A stretch of 64,000 nt of DNA from Pandoraea pnomenusa (GTDB lineage: Bacteria; Pseudomonadota; Gammaproteobacteria; Burkholderiales; Burkholderiaceae): contig NZ_CP009553.3 of assembly GCF_000767615.3 (NCBI RefSeq), forward strand, positions 248,001 through 312,000, read 5' to 3'. The notes beneath the pieces were generated by a model that saw only the letters and a list, made by a program, of their open reading frames with translations, made no database searches and was not told where the DNA came from. The position numbers and the translations under genes were made by a program. Below, one piece after another: positions 38,248 through 46,791 of this stretch. The stretch's first letter is position 1, and each line of letters starts with the position of its first letter.

Positions 38248-38838
38248 GTAGGGCTTGAAGTAGTCGAACGGCTCCCGGCAAGCGCGGCAACGGTAATGTG
38301 CCTTGCAGGCGGTCGAGCCGAAGGCCGAGACCACTTCCGTGTCGTGCGACCCGCAGTGGGGGCACGGCACACCGTCTTTCGGTCGGCCGTAGAACGTGAT
38401 CTTGCGCGGGGCGTCCGCGGCCACCGCATGCGCCCCCGTGGGGGGAGCGATGCCGTAGCCGCGCAGTTTTTCGCGCGCTGCGGGGCTGATCCAGTCCGTC
38501 GTCCATGCGGGGGCGAGCACGGTCGTGATGCGCCACGGGCCGAGACCCGCGCGCGTCATGGCCGCCTCGATGTCCTCGGCGATCTGCTGCATCGCCGGGC
38601 ATCCCGAGTAGGTGGGCGTGATCACGATCTCGAAGGCCGTGTCGCCGGCGTCGTTGGTCACGACGCGCACATCGCGCAGAATGCCGAGTTCCCGAATCGA
38701 CACGACCGGGATCTCCGGGTCGGGCACCGATTCGAGCGTTTGCCATGCGAGCGCCAGCGACGCTTCCGATGCCGGCGTCAGCACGTCGGGCGCAACGGGG
38801 GGCGTAAGCGGCAGGGTCATGGTCGTATCCGTCAGCAT
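38245..38838 (-). CDS. paaD: Phenylacetyl-CoA epoxidase assembly subunit PaaD
   Basis: This is a 197-residue protein (an ATG at 38820 is also possible). The N-terminal MIP18/DUF59-like domain has VPDPEIPVVSIRELGILRDV and a conserved cysteine in ITPTYSGCPAM. The C-terminus has a zinc ribbon, CPHCGSH with CRAC 20-odd residues later. PaaD helps mature the iron site of the epoxidase complex. It starts 16 bp after paaC. Confidence 0.92.
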   Translation of the reverse strand: MLTDTTMTLPLTPPVAPDVLTPASEASLALAWQTLESVPDPEIPVVSIRELGILRDVRVVTNDAGDTAFEIVITPTYSGCPAMQQIAEDIEAAMTRAGLGPWRITTVLAPAWTTDWISPAAREKLRGYGIAPPTGAHAVAADAPRKITFYGRPKDGVPCPHCGSHDTEVVSAFGSTACKAHYRCRACREPFDYFKPY

Positions 38839-38854
38839 GATGTGCGCGCGTGGC

Positions 38855-39658
38855 TTACCAGCTCGCGCCGGGGTGCTGGCGTGCCAGTCCCTGCATCTCG
38901 CCGAGCAGGTAGCTCATGTGCTCGGAGTGACGGCCGAACTTGCCCGTGCTCTCGAACGCACCATCGACCGGGGCGCTGAGCGTGGCTTCGGCGAGCGCGT
39001 CGTTCACCGTGGTTTGCCAGGCGTCCTTGAGCTCGGCCATCGCCACGCCGGTACCGGCGGCGGCCACGGCTTCCTCGAGCGGGTCGCGCTTGAAGATTTC
39101 GTTCATGTACGGCACGAGGTAGTCGAGCGCGTCCTGCGCGCGGCGATGCGATTCCTCGGTGCCATCGCCGAAGCGCACGAGCCAGTCGCGCGCGTGATGC
39201 AGATGGTAGTGCGCTTCCTTGACCGACTTCGCGGCGATGGCGGCGAGTTCGGCGTCGTTCGAACCGGCGAGCGCTTGCCACACTTCGACCATGAGGGCCG
39301 AGTAGAGGAAGTTGCGCACGATGGTCACGGCGTAGTCGCGCTCGGCGGCGGTCGTGCCGGCCGTCGGGCCGTAATGGGGCAGCTCGACGAGCGTCCAGTT
39401 GCGGAAGGCGAATTCATCGCGCCAGAAGGCGTAGTCGTCCTCCTGCTTGGCGATGCCGGTAAGTTCCGCTTCGACCTTGGCGGCGTGCTGATACAGCATG
39501 CGTGCCTGACCGATGAGATCGAGGCTCAGGTTGGTGAGCGCGATGTCTTCTTCCAGCACGGGGCCGTGACCGCACCATTCCGCATTGCGCTGACCGAGGA
39601 TCAGCGCGTTGTCGGCGAGGCGCAGCAAGTAGGACAGGTGTTCCTGCGTCGGTTTCAT
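38855..39658 (-). CDS. paaC: Phenylacetyl-CoA epoxidase structural subunit PaaC
   Basis: This is a 267-residue ferritin-like protein. Sequences such as SYLLRLADNALILGQRNAEW near the start and SVKEAHYHLHHARDWLVRFG are characteristic. PaaC is the non-catalytic partner of PaaA in the heteromeric core. It is 40 bp after paaB. Confidence 0.94.
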   Translation of the reverse strand: MKPTQEHLSYLLRLADNALILGQRNAEWCGHGPVLEEDIALTNLSLDLIGQARMLYQHAAKVEAELTGIAKQEDDYAFWRDEFAFRNWTLVELPHYGPTAGTTAAERDYAVTIVRNFLYSALMVEVWQALAGSNDAELAAIAAKSVKEAHYHLHHARDWLVRFGDGTEESHRRAQDALDYLVPYMNEIFKRDPLEEAVAAAGTGVAMAELKDAWQTTVNDALAEATLSAPVDGAFESTGKFGRHSEHMSYLLGEMQGLARQHPGASW

Positions 39659-39698
39659 GTTCTGGGGTCTCGCATGGGGCGCGCGGGCGCGCCGCCGC

Positions 39699-39995
39699 TT
39701 ACATGTGGTTCACTTCTTCCGGCAACTGGTAGAAGGTCGGATGGCGGTAGATCTTGTCGGCGGCCGGGTCGAACAGTTCGCCCTTGTCTTCCGGCGCGGA
39801 CGCGGTGATGGCGGCCGACGGCACGACCCAGATGCTCACGCCTTCCTGGCGGCGGGTGTAGACGTCGCGCGCCATGCGCAGCGCCATCTCGGCGTCGGCG
39901 GCGTGCAGGCTGCCGCTGTGCTTGTGCTCGAGGCCCATCTTGCTGCGCACGAACACTTCCCAGAGGGGCCATTCCTTGTTGCTTGCTTGCGTCAT
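39699..39995 (-). CDS. paaB: Phenylacetyl-CoA epoxidase subunit PaaB
   Basis: This is a 98-residue protein; ATG 39995 begins MTQASNKEWPLWEVFVRSKM. The family core KHSGSLHAADAEMALRMARD and the ending HPTFYQLPEEVNHM are clear. PaaB bridges PaaAC units in the complex. The frame is open upstream into paaA but the start is set by family length. Confidence 0.94.
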   Translation of the reverse strand: MTQASNKEWPLWEVFVRSKMGLEHKHSGSLHAADAEMALRMARDVYTRRQEGVSIWVVPSAAITASAPEDKGELFDPAADKIYRHPTFYQLPEEVNHM

Positions 39996-40044
39996 GATCG
40001 TTCCTGATGTCTTGTGAGGGCTGCGTGGCTTGGGTGCGAGCCGC

Positions 40045-41052
40045 TCACGCGGCCTGCTTCTCGGCGCGGCGGCGCTGCTTTGCGGCGTGTGCCAGGGCGG
40101 CTTCGCGTACCCAGGCGCCTTTTTCGTGGGCGGCCACGCGGGTGCCGACACGTTCCTTGTTGCACGGGCCGTCGCCGCCGACCACGCGCCAGAATTCGGC
40201 CCAGTCGATCTCGCCGTAGTCGTGCGCCTTGCGCGCCTCGTTCCACTTCAGATCCGGGTCGGGGAAGGTCACGCCGAGCACACGGGCCTGTTCGACGGCG
40301 GCGTCGACGAATTTCTGGCGCAGATCGTCGTTCGAGATGCGCTTGATGCCCCACTTCATGGTCTGGGCGCTGTGGATCGAGTCCTTGTCGCTCGGGCCGA
40401 ACATCATCAGCACCGGCCACCACCAGCGGTTCACTGCCTCCTGCACCATGTCGCGCTGGGCTTGCGTGCCGTTCATCATCGCGAGGAGGGCGTCGAAGCC
40501 CTGGCGCTGGTGGAACGATTCCTCCTTGCATACGCGGATCATGGCGCGTGCATAGGGGCCGTACGAACAGCGGCACAGCGGCACCTGGTTCATGATGGCG
40601 GCGCCGTCGACCAGCCAGCCGATCACGCCGACATCGGCCCACGTGAGGGTCGGGTAATTGAAGATGCTGGAGTACTTGGCCTTGCCCGAGTGAAGCGCAT
40701 CGATCATTTCGTCGCGCGACGAGCCGAGCGTTTCGGCGGCCGAATACAGGTACAGACCGTGACCGGCTTCATCCTGCACCTTGGCCAGCAGAATGGCCTT
40801 GCGCTTCAGGCTCGGCGCGCGCGAGATCCAGTTGCCTTCCGGCAGCATGCCGACGACTTCCGAATGGGCGTGCTGCGAAATCTGGCGCACGAGCGTCTTT
40901 CGGTACTCGGCCGGCATGTAGTCCTGCGGCTCGATCTTCTGATCGGCGGCGATGCGCGCGTCGAAGCGGGCGTGTTGCTGCTGCTCCGCCTCGCTCAGGG
41001 CGCGCACGCCCTTGGGGCTGTTGCCGGCCAGGTCGATGGCTTGCGTATACAT
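40045..41052 (-). CDS. paaA: Phenylacetyl-CoA epoxidase catalytic subunit PaaA
   Basis: This is a 335-residue protein; ATG 41052 is preferred (an ATG at 41073 is in frame) and GGAGG is upstream. It is the di-iron oxygenase that epoxidises the ring of phenylacetyl-CoA. Ligand-bearing helices include [20 protein letters not shown] and [17 protein letters not shown], with the usual E and ExxH pattern. It is the first gene of paaABCDE, read from the promoter at 41091-41118 under probable TetR control. Its N-terminus is about 20 residues longer than the E. coli protein. Confidence 0.94.
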   Translation of the reverse strand: MYTQAIDLAGNSPKGVRALSEAEQQQHARFDARIAADQKIEPQDYMPAEYRKTLVRQISQHAHSEVVGMLPEGNWISRAPSLKRKAILLAKVQDEAGHGLYLYSAAETLGSSRDEMIDALHSGKAKYSSIFNYPTLTWADVGVIGWLVDGAAIMNQVPLCRCSYGPYARAMIRVCKEESFHQRQGFDALLAMMNGTQAQRDMVQEAVNRWWWPVLMMFGPSDKDSIHSAQTMKWGIKRISNDDLRQKFVDAAVEQARVLGVTFPDPDLKWNEARKAHDYGEIDWAEFWRVVGGDGPCNKERVGTRVAAHEKGAWVREAALAHAAKQRRRAEKQAA

Positions 41053-41090
41053 AGAGGAAGGCCTCCGCGACATGTGGGGATATGCATCGC

Positions 41091-41118
41091 ATTATAAACC
41101 GACCGGCCGGTCGGTCAA
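41091..41118 (-). promoter_or_regulatory. paaA promoter with TetR-type operator in the spacer
   Basis: On the minus strand: -35 TTGACC (41113-41118), 16-nt spacer, -10 TATAAT (41091-41096). The spacer and part of the -35 are covered by the perfect 18-bp palindrome ACCGACCGGCCGGTCGGT (41098-41115). A repressor here would block RNA polymerase directly. Confidence 0.85.
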
Positions 41119-41411
41119 TAAATGTTTTCCATGATATGGCCGATGCGATCCATTTCGTTGGTCGGAGCGTTCCCGTCGGGGCGTTCCCGCCGCGGGGGCA
41201 TGGAACGTGACGCCAACGCCAGTTACATATCGGTTGCCCTCGGGGAGGCGCCGAGCTTCGAGAGGGGGCAATCCATCGAATTTCAATTTTCAAACGGGGG
41301 AGAAGGGCATTAATTTCCACAGGAAACGTATCGCCGCGACGGACAGAAGCGGCATCCAGGGTCGAGATCGGACAGACGGCGCATGCCGCCAGTGCGGCTG
41401 CGACAGGCGCT

Positions 41412-43966
41412 GTGCTGTCCTTCCTGGGGCGCGCACTCGAATTGAACGCGGCCGCCAAACTTTCCCCGGTACCCGAATTCTTTCGTCTGGCCGGGCGCGC
41501 CGCATCCGGCAATCATCCAGAAATCAGGCTGCATCCGGCCTTTTCCGCATTGTTTGAGAATCCCGGCGAGCGGACCGGTGAGACGCTGACAACGAACAAA
41601 TCCAAGGTGCTGACGTTGATGGCGGTCTTGCACGACCCGCGTTGCGTGAATCCCAACAATGGCGAGGTCCGTCCGACCTATACACAGTCAGTGATTGACT
41701 CGCTCGGTCGACAGCACGGGCTTCGCACGCAGGATGTGACAGTGGGCGAGGGCGTTGTGTTCAGCCCGAACGACGACACCTTGACGTTTCCCGGGGAGCC
41801 GCCTCTCGCGCTGGCCGGCATGCCGAGTCGCGTGATCGCGGCCCGGGAAGCGGCGATGGCGCGTCAGCCGAAGGCGCTGGCCTCCGATTTGAATACTTTG
41901 GTCCCGAAGCGCGACCCGGCCATCGGGGAACTGCAGGAATTGGCGTTGGGCGATATGCACGGGAACGTCCAGTTGTTGCATTTTTCAACTCGTCGGCGCC
42001 GGTGTGTTGAAAATCAACAACGAAGACATTTGGCTCCGGTGCATGAGCGCCTTGCAAGGATCGTCGAAGCACACGCCTTTCGGTCCGGGCGGCCAGTCCG
42101 TCGCTTCTCTGGACGACCGAGCGGCGGAATCGCTGAAGGAGAACGCGGAGCAGTTCAAGTTCCTTCTGTCCAGGGCCGTGGCTGCGGGGGACAATGCTGC
42201 CGCAGGGCTGGTGCTGTTGGGCGATCTGCTCAACGATCGTGGGCACAATGATTATTGCATGCTCTCGGCGATTGGCGTTCTGCGCAACATGGGCATCGAC
42301 ATGACCGTGATTGTCTCGAATCACGATGTCGAGTTCCTTCGGATCTACGATCGCGTGAAGTCGCTTCCGGGGACCGAGTCCTGGGGCAGCAAAGTCACGG
42401 AAATGAACAATTCGAACGTACTGCGGCTTAAACACGACTCGCTCGATTCGATGATTGCGATGATGGATCATGGCGACGCCGAAGAGCGCCTGCTTTATCG
42501 CAACGCGCTTATCGACATGGTGGAGAACACCTACCTCAAGTCCACGAAAATGCTCGCATGCAGTCGCGGCGATGCGGCCTATTACACGCATGGCGCGGGG
42601 CTCAGGCTGGTGACCGACGCGAATGAACGAAACGCAGGTGTTGCCGATGACAGCATCAGCTTTGGCGACAAGGTGACGATGATCAACCAGACGTGTTTGC
42701 CGGTGGCGCTGGAGAGCACCGACGCGTTTGACCGGACGTTTCTCACGGCAGAAGGTCACAGCCAGATGTCGGCGGATAATCGTACCGAAGAGAACTTCAA
42801 CGCCGATGTGCTGGCCGCCACCGCGCTGGTGTGGGGGCACGGGGTCTCAGGGCACGGGGCAGCGCGAGTCGATCAGTTGTATTCCCGCCTGTCCGACGAT
42901 TTCGCATTGGCGGATCAGTTCCGCCGGAACATTCATGGACACACGCCGTACGGGCCTGACGAGACGTTGTGCCTGGACGTGCTTCGGGAGCAGATTCACG
43001 AATTGCCCGCGGTAATGGCGCAACAGGGGCGCCCGGCAATGGTTGGGGCATTCGTCCGGAACTATTTGGACAATGCGGACCGACTCGACGGAAAAGTCCT
43101 GCTCGATGCCCTTGGCCTTCTCATGCGGGCATTGCAATCCACCGGCGCAATTGTGGGGGAGGAAACGCCGGGCGAAGCGGTCATCACGCATCTGTCGCAA
43201 CGTCTGAATGTTGGTGTTTCCGACAACGTGGCGAAGTTCCTGCGGCAATTCGATCTCGAGAGCGAAAGGATCAACGAAGCGTTCCGCGACGGTGGGAACC
43301 ATGCCGACGAGATCGGGAATGTGTTGGAAGACTTCGACAGGATGCCGTCAGGGGGCTATTCGCTGTTCGAGATCAACTTTGCGGTCGACCGATTTGTGGG
43401 ACTCGCGCTGAAGCATGGGCTGATTCAGCAGGGCTCCGATGAAACTCAGCCGACGTCGTTTTCGAAACAGCTCGAAGCAAAAGGGTTCTCATTTTCGGAG
43501 ACAACCGCCACGGCGCTTGATGCCTTGCAAGGGCAACGGGCCAGTGACGCAGGCGTGATCGACGCACAAAATTGCCTGAGCGCCGACGTGGAGGCGCGCA
43601 ATGTGATGCGAACGCGCTTCGCGAACCTCGACAAAATGCGCTTTTACAACTCGCTTGACGGCAACAAAGGGAAGTTGGTGTTCGAGACCGATCACGAGGG
43701 GCACCAAACGAACGTGGCGAAGCGGATAAAGAATGAAGACTTCCCTGGCGACGCCGGGCCGTCTCCCGTCGGATACTTTGCTTACGAAAAGACCGCACTG
43801 GAGAGGCAAGTCTTTGCCATTCCGGCCGGTGTCCCGATCTCGTTCTACCAATGACGGGTTGATGGACATGGAGGCAGGCCTCGGCTTCTCGCGGGAAACC
43901 AATGATCTGCGCGTCGGCAGCTCGCTTTTCCATGTCCAATGCTTTGACTACGTGATTGGACGCTAA
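41412..43966 (+). pseudogene. PPP-family (Wip-like) metallophosphatase, broken by one or two frameshifts; candidate T3SS effector
   Basis: Three reading frames join into one protein of about 850 residues. Frame 1 (from GTG 41412; open further upstream) ends the first motif GDMHGN (41949-41966). Just after it, at a run of five T (41981-41985), the family sequence continues in the +1 frame (LVGAGVLKINNEDIW), giving GDLLNDRG, SNHD, a later THG and GHTPYG: the PPP phosphatase metal and phosphate motifs in order. That frame stops at 43854, and another +1 frame continues GLMDMEAGLGFSRETNDLRV to 43966. One base less at each point would restore one protein. It resembles Legionella WipA/WipB, from memory. 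Sampled lines are 55-58% GC against 68% in the next gene, which suggests transfer. Start uncertain. Confidence 0.7.
42004..43854 (+). CDS. Main open fragment of the Wip-like phosphatase
   Basis: This is the 616-residue open part of the broken gene, from a GTG inside the coding sequence; it is unlikely to be a true start. It lacks the first metal motif (GDMHGN), which is in the upstream frame, so alone it should be inactive. Confidence 0.55.
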   Translation: MLKINNEDIWLRCMSALQGSSKHTPFGPGGQSVASLDDRAAESLKENAEQFKFLLSRAVAAGDNAAAGLVLLGDLLNDRGHNDYCMLSAIGVLRNMGIDMTVIVSNHDVEFLRIYDRVKSLPGTESWGSKVTEMNNSNVLRLKHDSLDSMIAMMDHGDAEERLLYRNALIDMVENTYLKSTKMLACSRGDAAYYTHGAGLRLVTDANERNAGVADDSISFGDKVTMINQTCLPVALESTDAFDRTFLTAEGHSQMSADNRTEENFNADVLAATALVWGHGVSGHGAARVDQLYSRLSDDFALADQFRRNIHGHTPYGPDETLCLDVLREQIHELPAVMAQQGRPAMVGAFVRNYLDNADRLDGKVLLDALGLLMRALQSTGAIVGEETPGEAVITHLSQRLNVGVSDNVAKFLRQFDLESERINEAFRDGGNHADEIGNVLEDFDRMPSGGYSLFEINFAVDRFVGLALKHGLIQQGSDETQPTSFSKQLEAKGFSFSETTATALDALQGQRASDAGVIDAQNCLSADVEARNVMRTRFANLDKMRFYNSLDGNKGKLVFETDHEGHQTNVAKRIKNEDFPGDAGPSPVGYFAYEKTALERQVFAIPAGVPISFYQ

Positions 43967-44042
43967 ATCGCCGCGCCACCCAAACCGGGGAGAGGTCGCC
44001 CGGGCGTATCAACGCCCGGGCGTCTCGCAACGGCGCGTGGTT

Positions 44043-44960
44043 TCAGAAGTCCCAGATCACCGGGACCCAGCGATAGGCCTCGCCGTTGCGGGCAATCCGT
44101 CCCACCGATGGGAACGGCAGATGTGACGCCACGAGCAGGCCACGGTTCTGCGCGAGTTCCTCGAACAGGCCGATGCGCACGCGCGTCGACGCTTCAGGAT
44201 CGTGCTCGAAGCCGTTCTGCCAGTCGGGATGGTCGAAGCCCACCGGGAACATGGCGTCTCCCGCGAAGGTCAGGCGTTCGTCACCCGACACGAGATCGAC
44301 CACGCTGTGCCCGGGCGTATGGCCGCCCGTGATGCGAACGATCACGCCCGGCGCAACTTCACGCGTGTCCTCAAACATATGCAGTTGTTCACGGTACTCA
44401 TTGTAGAAGCTTGTCGCCGTCGTGCGCAGCACGGCAGGCACCGGCGTCGGCATGACGGTGTGGGAGAAGTCCGGCGACGTCCAGAACGCGACTTCGGTCG
44501 CCGAGACGTGGATACGCACGTCCGGGCGCAAGCGCGACTTGACCTCGGGGACCAGCAGTCCGCCCACGTGATCCATGTGCATGTGGGTGACGATGATGTC
44601 GGTGACGTCCTCCAGCGCGATGCCCGCCGACTGGAGGCGCTGCGGAAACTGACCCGCGCGCGGGAAACCCGGGAATTGCCCGCCCAGACCGGCATCGACG
44701 AGGATGGTCTGACGGCCGCTGCGAACCACCATCACGTTGAGCGGCCAGTCGAAGGCGTCCGGCGGCATGTACATGCTGTCGAGCCACGCGGCCAGGTCTG
44801 GCGCGGCCACGTTGGTCGCCATGGTCGAGGTCGGCAGCGGCAGCACGCCGTCGCTGATCACCATCGCTTCGATGGTGCCGACGCGCAGTGCGTAGCGGGA
44901 AGGCACCAGATCGACGGGGCCGTTGTCGCTGGCAAACAGCGTGTTGACGGTGGTGGACAT
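44043..44960 (-). CDS. Metallo-beta-lactamase fold hydrolase
   Basis: This is a 305-residue protein; ATG 44960 has AGGAGA upstream. The zinc motif HxHxDH is THMHMDHVGGLL, with later GGHTPGHSVVDL and FAGDAMFP. It resembles the methyl parathion hydrolase/AHL-lactonase group. No signal peptide is visible from this start. It is divergent from the ECF41 sigma gene 251 bp away. Substrate unknown. Confidence 0.82.
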   Translation of the reverse strand: MSTTVNTLFASDNGPVDLVPSRYALRVGTIEAMVISDGVLPLPTSTMATNVAAPDLAAWLDSMYMPPDAFDWPLNVMVVRSGRQTILVDAGLGGQFPGFPRAGQFPQRLQSAGIALEDVTDIIVTHMHMDHVGGLLVPEVKSRLRPDVRIHVSATEVAFWTSPDFSHTVMPTPVPAVLRTTATSFYNEYREQLHMFEDTREVAPGVIVRITGGHTPGHSVVDLVSGDERLTFAGDAMFPVGFDHPDWQNGFEHDPEASTRVRIGLFEELAQNRGLLVASHLPFPSVGRIARNGEAYRWVPVIWDF

Positions 44961-45211
44961 CGTATGTCTCCTGAAGAGCGGTCGGCGCTGCCGACCGAGT
45001 GCGGTTTCGTGGAAGCCCTTGAGTGAAGAGCGCGTGAGAGGCATCGTAGGCAGGGGATCGCGAGGGCGGTAGGTACCCCCGAGGAAGCTTGCTGTTGCGT
45101 CGCAGACACCAATGCCGTGGCCCCGCGCGGGCGGTGCATGCTTGTCGGCGCGCATGCGCTGCGGCAGAATGAGTCGCCCGCCGCTTTTCCGCCTCTGGCG
45201 TTCGCCATGAC

Positions 45212-46090
45212 ATGACCGACTCCCTGACCCTCTTCGAATGCCACCGTCCTCGCCTGCATGCGATCGCATACCGCATGCTGGGCGCCGTGGCGGAGGCGGA
45301 AGACGTGGTGCAGGAAGCCTGGCTACGCTGGTACGGCACCGATCGCCTCGCCGTGCAGAACGCCGAGGCGTGGCTCGTGGCCATCACCACGCGCTTGTCC
45401 ATCGACCGCCTGCGTGCCGCGAAGGCTGAGCGCGAGCATTACACGGGGGTCTGGTTGCCGGAGCCGATGTTGATGTCCGCGCCATCGACGCCCGAGCAGG
45501 ACCACGAGCGTGCCGACGATGTTTCCGTGGCGTTCCTGTACATGCTCGAGCGCTTGTCGCCCGACGCCCGGGCGGCCTTCCTGATGCGCGACGTGTTCGA
45601 CGCCGACTATGAGGACATTGCCCAGACGCTGGGCAAGACCCCCGCCGCCGTGCGCCAACTCGTCAAGCGCGCCCGCCAGCAATTGCGCGAAGGCACGCCG
45701 CGCGAGGCGGTGCCGCGCGCCACGTTGCACCGCCTGTTGCTCGCCTTTGCCGACGCCATGCAGCGCAGCGACTTCCGCGGCCTGCACGCCCTGCTGAGCG
45801 ACGACGCCGAGTTGATCGGCGACGGCGGCGGCAAGGTTGGCAGCTTCAGCAGCCTCATCGGCGGCAAACGCCTCGCGCAACTGTTCTACGCGGGCAAGCG
45901 GCGGTTTCGCGACGCCCTGCGCATCGAAGTGCTTCAGGTCAACGGCCAATGGGCGCTGCTGCGTTTCGTCGACGAGAAGCTGGAATCCGTGCAGTCGTAC
46001 GAGACCGATGGCACGCGCTTCACCCGCATCCTGGTGCAACGCAATCCCGACAAGCTGGCCCGTATCGCCGCCCTGACGGAGCGGCGCTGA
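45212..46090 (+). CDS. sigJ: ECF41-group (SigJ-type) RNA polymerase sigma factor
   Basis: This is a 292-residue protein. Sigma region 2 covers about 10-75 (RMLGAVAEAEDVVQEAWLRW) and region 4 about 105-160 (YEDIAQTLGKTPAAVRQLVK). A fused SnoaL-like C-terminal domain follows. The three ECF41 marks are present: WLPEP (81-85) in the linker, DGGGK (204-208) and NPDKL near the end. In this group the C-terminal domain, not an anti-sigma factor, controls activity. ECF41 genes typically lie beside carboxymuconolactone decarboxylase, oxidoreductase or epimerase genes; both kinds occur within 4 kb. Confidence 0.93.
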   Translation: MTDSLTLFECHRPRLHAIAYRMLGAVAEAEDVVQEAWLRWYGTDRLAVQNAEAWLVAITTRLSIDRLRAAKAEREHYTGVWLPEPMLMSAPSTPEQDHERADDVSVAFLYMLERLSPDARAAFLMRDVFDADYEDIAQTLGKTPAAVRQLVKRARQQLREGTPREAVPRATLHRLLLAFADAMQRSDFRGLHALLSDDAELIGDGGGKVGSFSSLIGGKRLAQLFYAGKRRFRDALRIEVLQVNGQWALLRFVDEKLESVQSYETDGTRFTRILVQRNPDKLARIAALTERR

Positions 46091-46221
46091 CGCAGGTGTC
46101 GCCTCGGTGACCCGATGCTTTGGTGCCTGGTGGGCAACATGATGATCCCCTGCGCGAGACTACCGCCGCAGTGTGCCGGCTCCTACGATGAGGACCTCAT
46201 CCACCTTGCCGAGGACACGCC

Positions 46222-46626
46222 ATGTTGAAGATGAAATGGGGACCACTGCTTGTCGCGGCCGGTGCAATGCTGAGCCCGATCGCTCACGCCGCACCGCCGC
46301 AACCGATCGTGACCGAACTGATGGACAAGGCGCTGCCGGACATGCCCGGCAAGGACGCGCTGATGCTCACTGTCGACTACCCGCCCGGTGCTGCGGATCC
46401 GATCCATCGTCACAATGCCCATAGCTTCGTGTACGTGCTCGAAGGCAGCATCGTGATGCAGGTCCGGGGTAGCAAGGAAGTCACGCTCACGGCCGGCCAG
46501 ACGTTCTACGAAGGTCCGGGCGACATCCACACCGTGGGCCGCAACGCCAGCCAGACCAGGCCTGCCCGGTTTCTGGTGGTGCTGATCAAGCCGCAGGGCG
46601 CACCCGCACTGATTCCGGCCAAGTGA
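46222..46626 (+). CDS. Exported cupin-domain protein
   Basis: This is a 134-residue protein with a signal peptide (MKWGPLLVAAGAMLSPIAHA). The cupin motifs are DPIHRHNAHSFVYVLEGSIV and GQTFYEGPGDIHTVGRN, with His and Glu metal ligands. It follows the ECF41 gene by 131 bp on the same strand and ends before a terminator. Small cupins of this type are of unknown role; in this setting a stress-linked function is possible. Confidence 0.85.
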   Translation: MLKMKWGPLLVAAGAMLSPIAHAAPPQPIVTELMDKALPDMPGKDALMLTVDYPPGAADPIHRHNAHSFVYVLEGSIVMQVRGSKEVTLTAGQTFYEGPGDIHTVGRNASQTRPARFLVVLIKPQGAPALIPAK

Positions 46627-46690
46627 GACTTTCTCGATAACCCCCTGTCACCACAGTTCTCTTGCACGCCATGCCGGGCGTGCTTCCTGG

Positions 46691-46722
46691 ACGGCGTTTC
46701 CCTACGAAACGCCGTTTTTTTT
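46691..46722 (+). terminator. Intrinsic terminator after the cupin gene
   Basis: Perfect 10-bp stem ACGGCGTTTC / GAAACGCCGT (46691-46700, 46706-46715), loop CCTAC, then eight T. Confidence 0.92.
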
Positions 46723-46729
46723 GGCTTGA

Positions 46730-46756
46730 TGTCACAGAACGCTCGGCTGGGCCGTC
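46730..46756 (+). promoter_or_regulatory. ECF41-type promoter before the LysR gene
   Basis: TGTCACA (46730-46736), exactly 16 nt, then CGTC (46753-46756). This equals the consensus published for ECF41 sigma factors as I remember it. The LysR start is 36 nt downstream. Confidence 0.8.
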
Positions 46757-46791
46757 TTATCAGCAGGAACAACCACTGTGGCGCACTCACC

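Noticed and set aside
41975..41992. Programmed ribosomal frameshift in the phosphatase gene
   Set aside because: Only five T and no slippery-site context or downstream structure is clear; a second break further on argues for decay or error.
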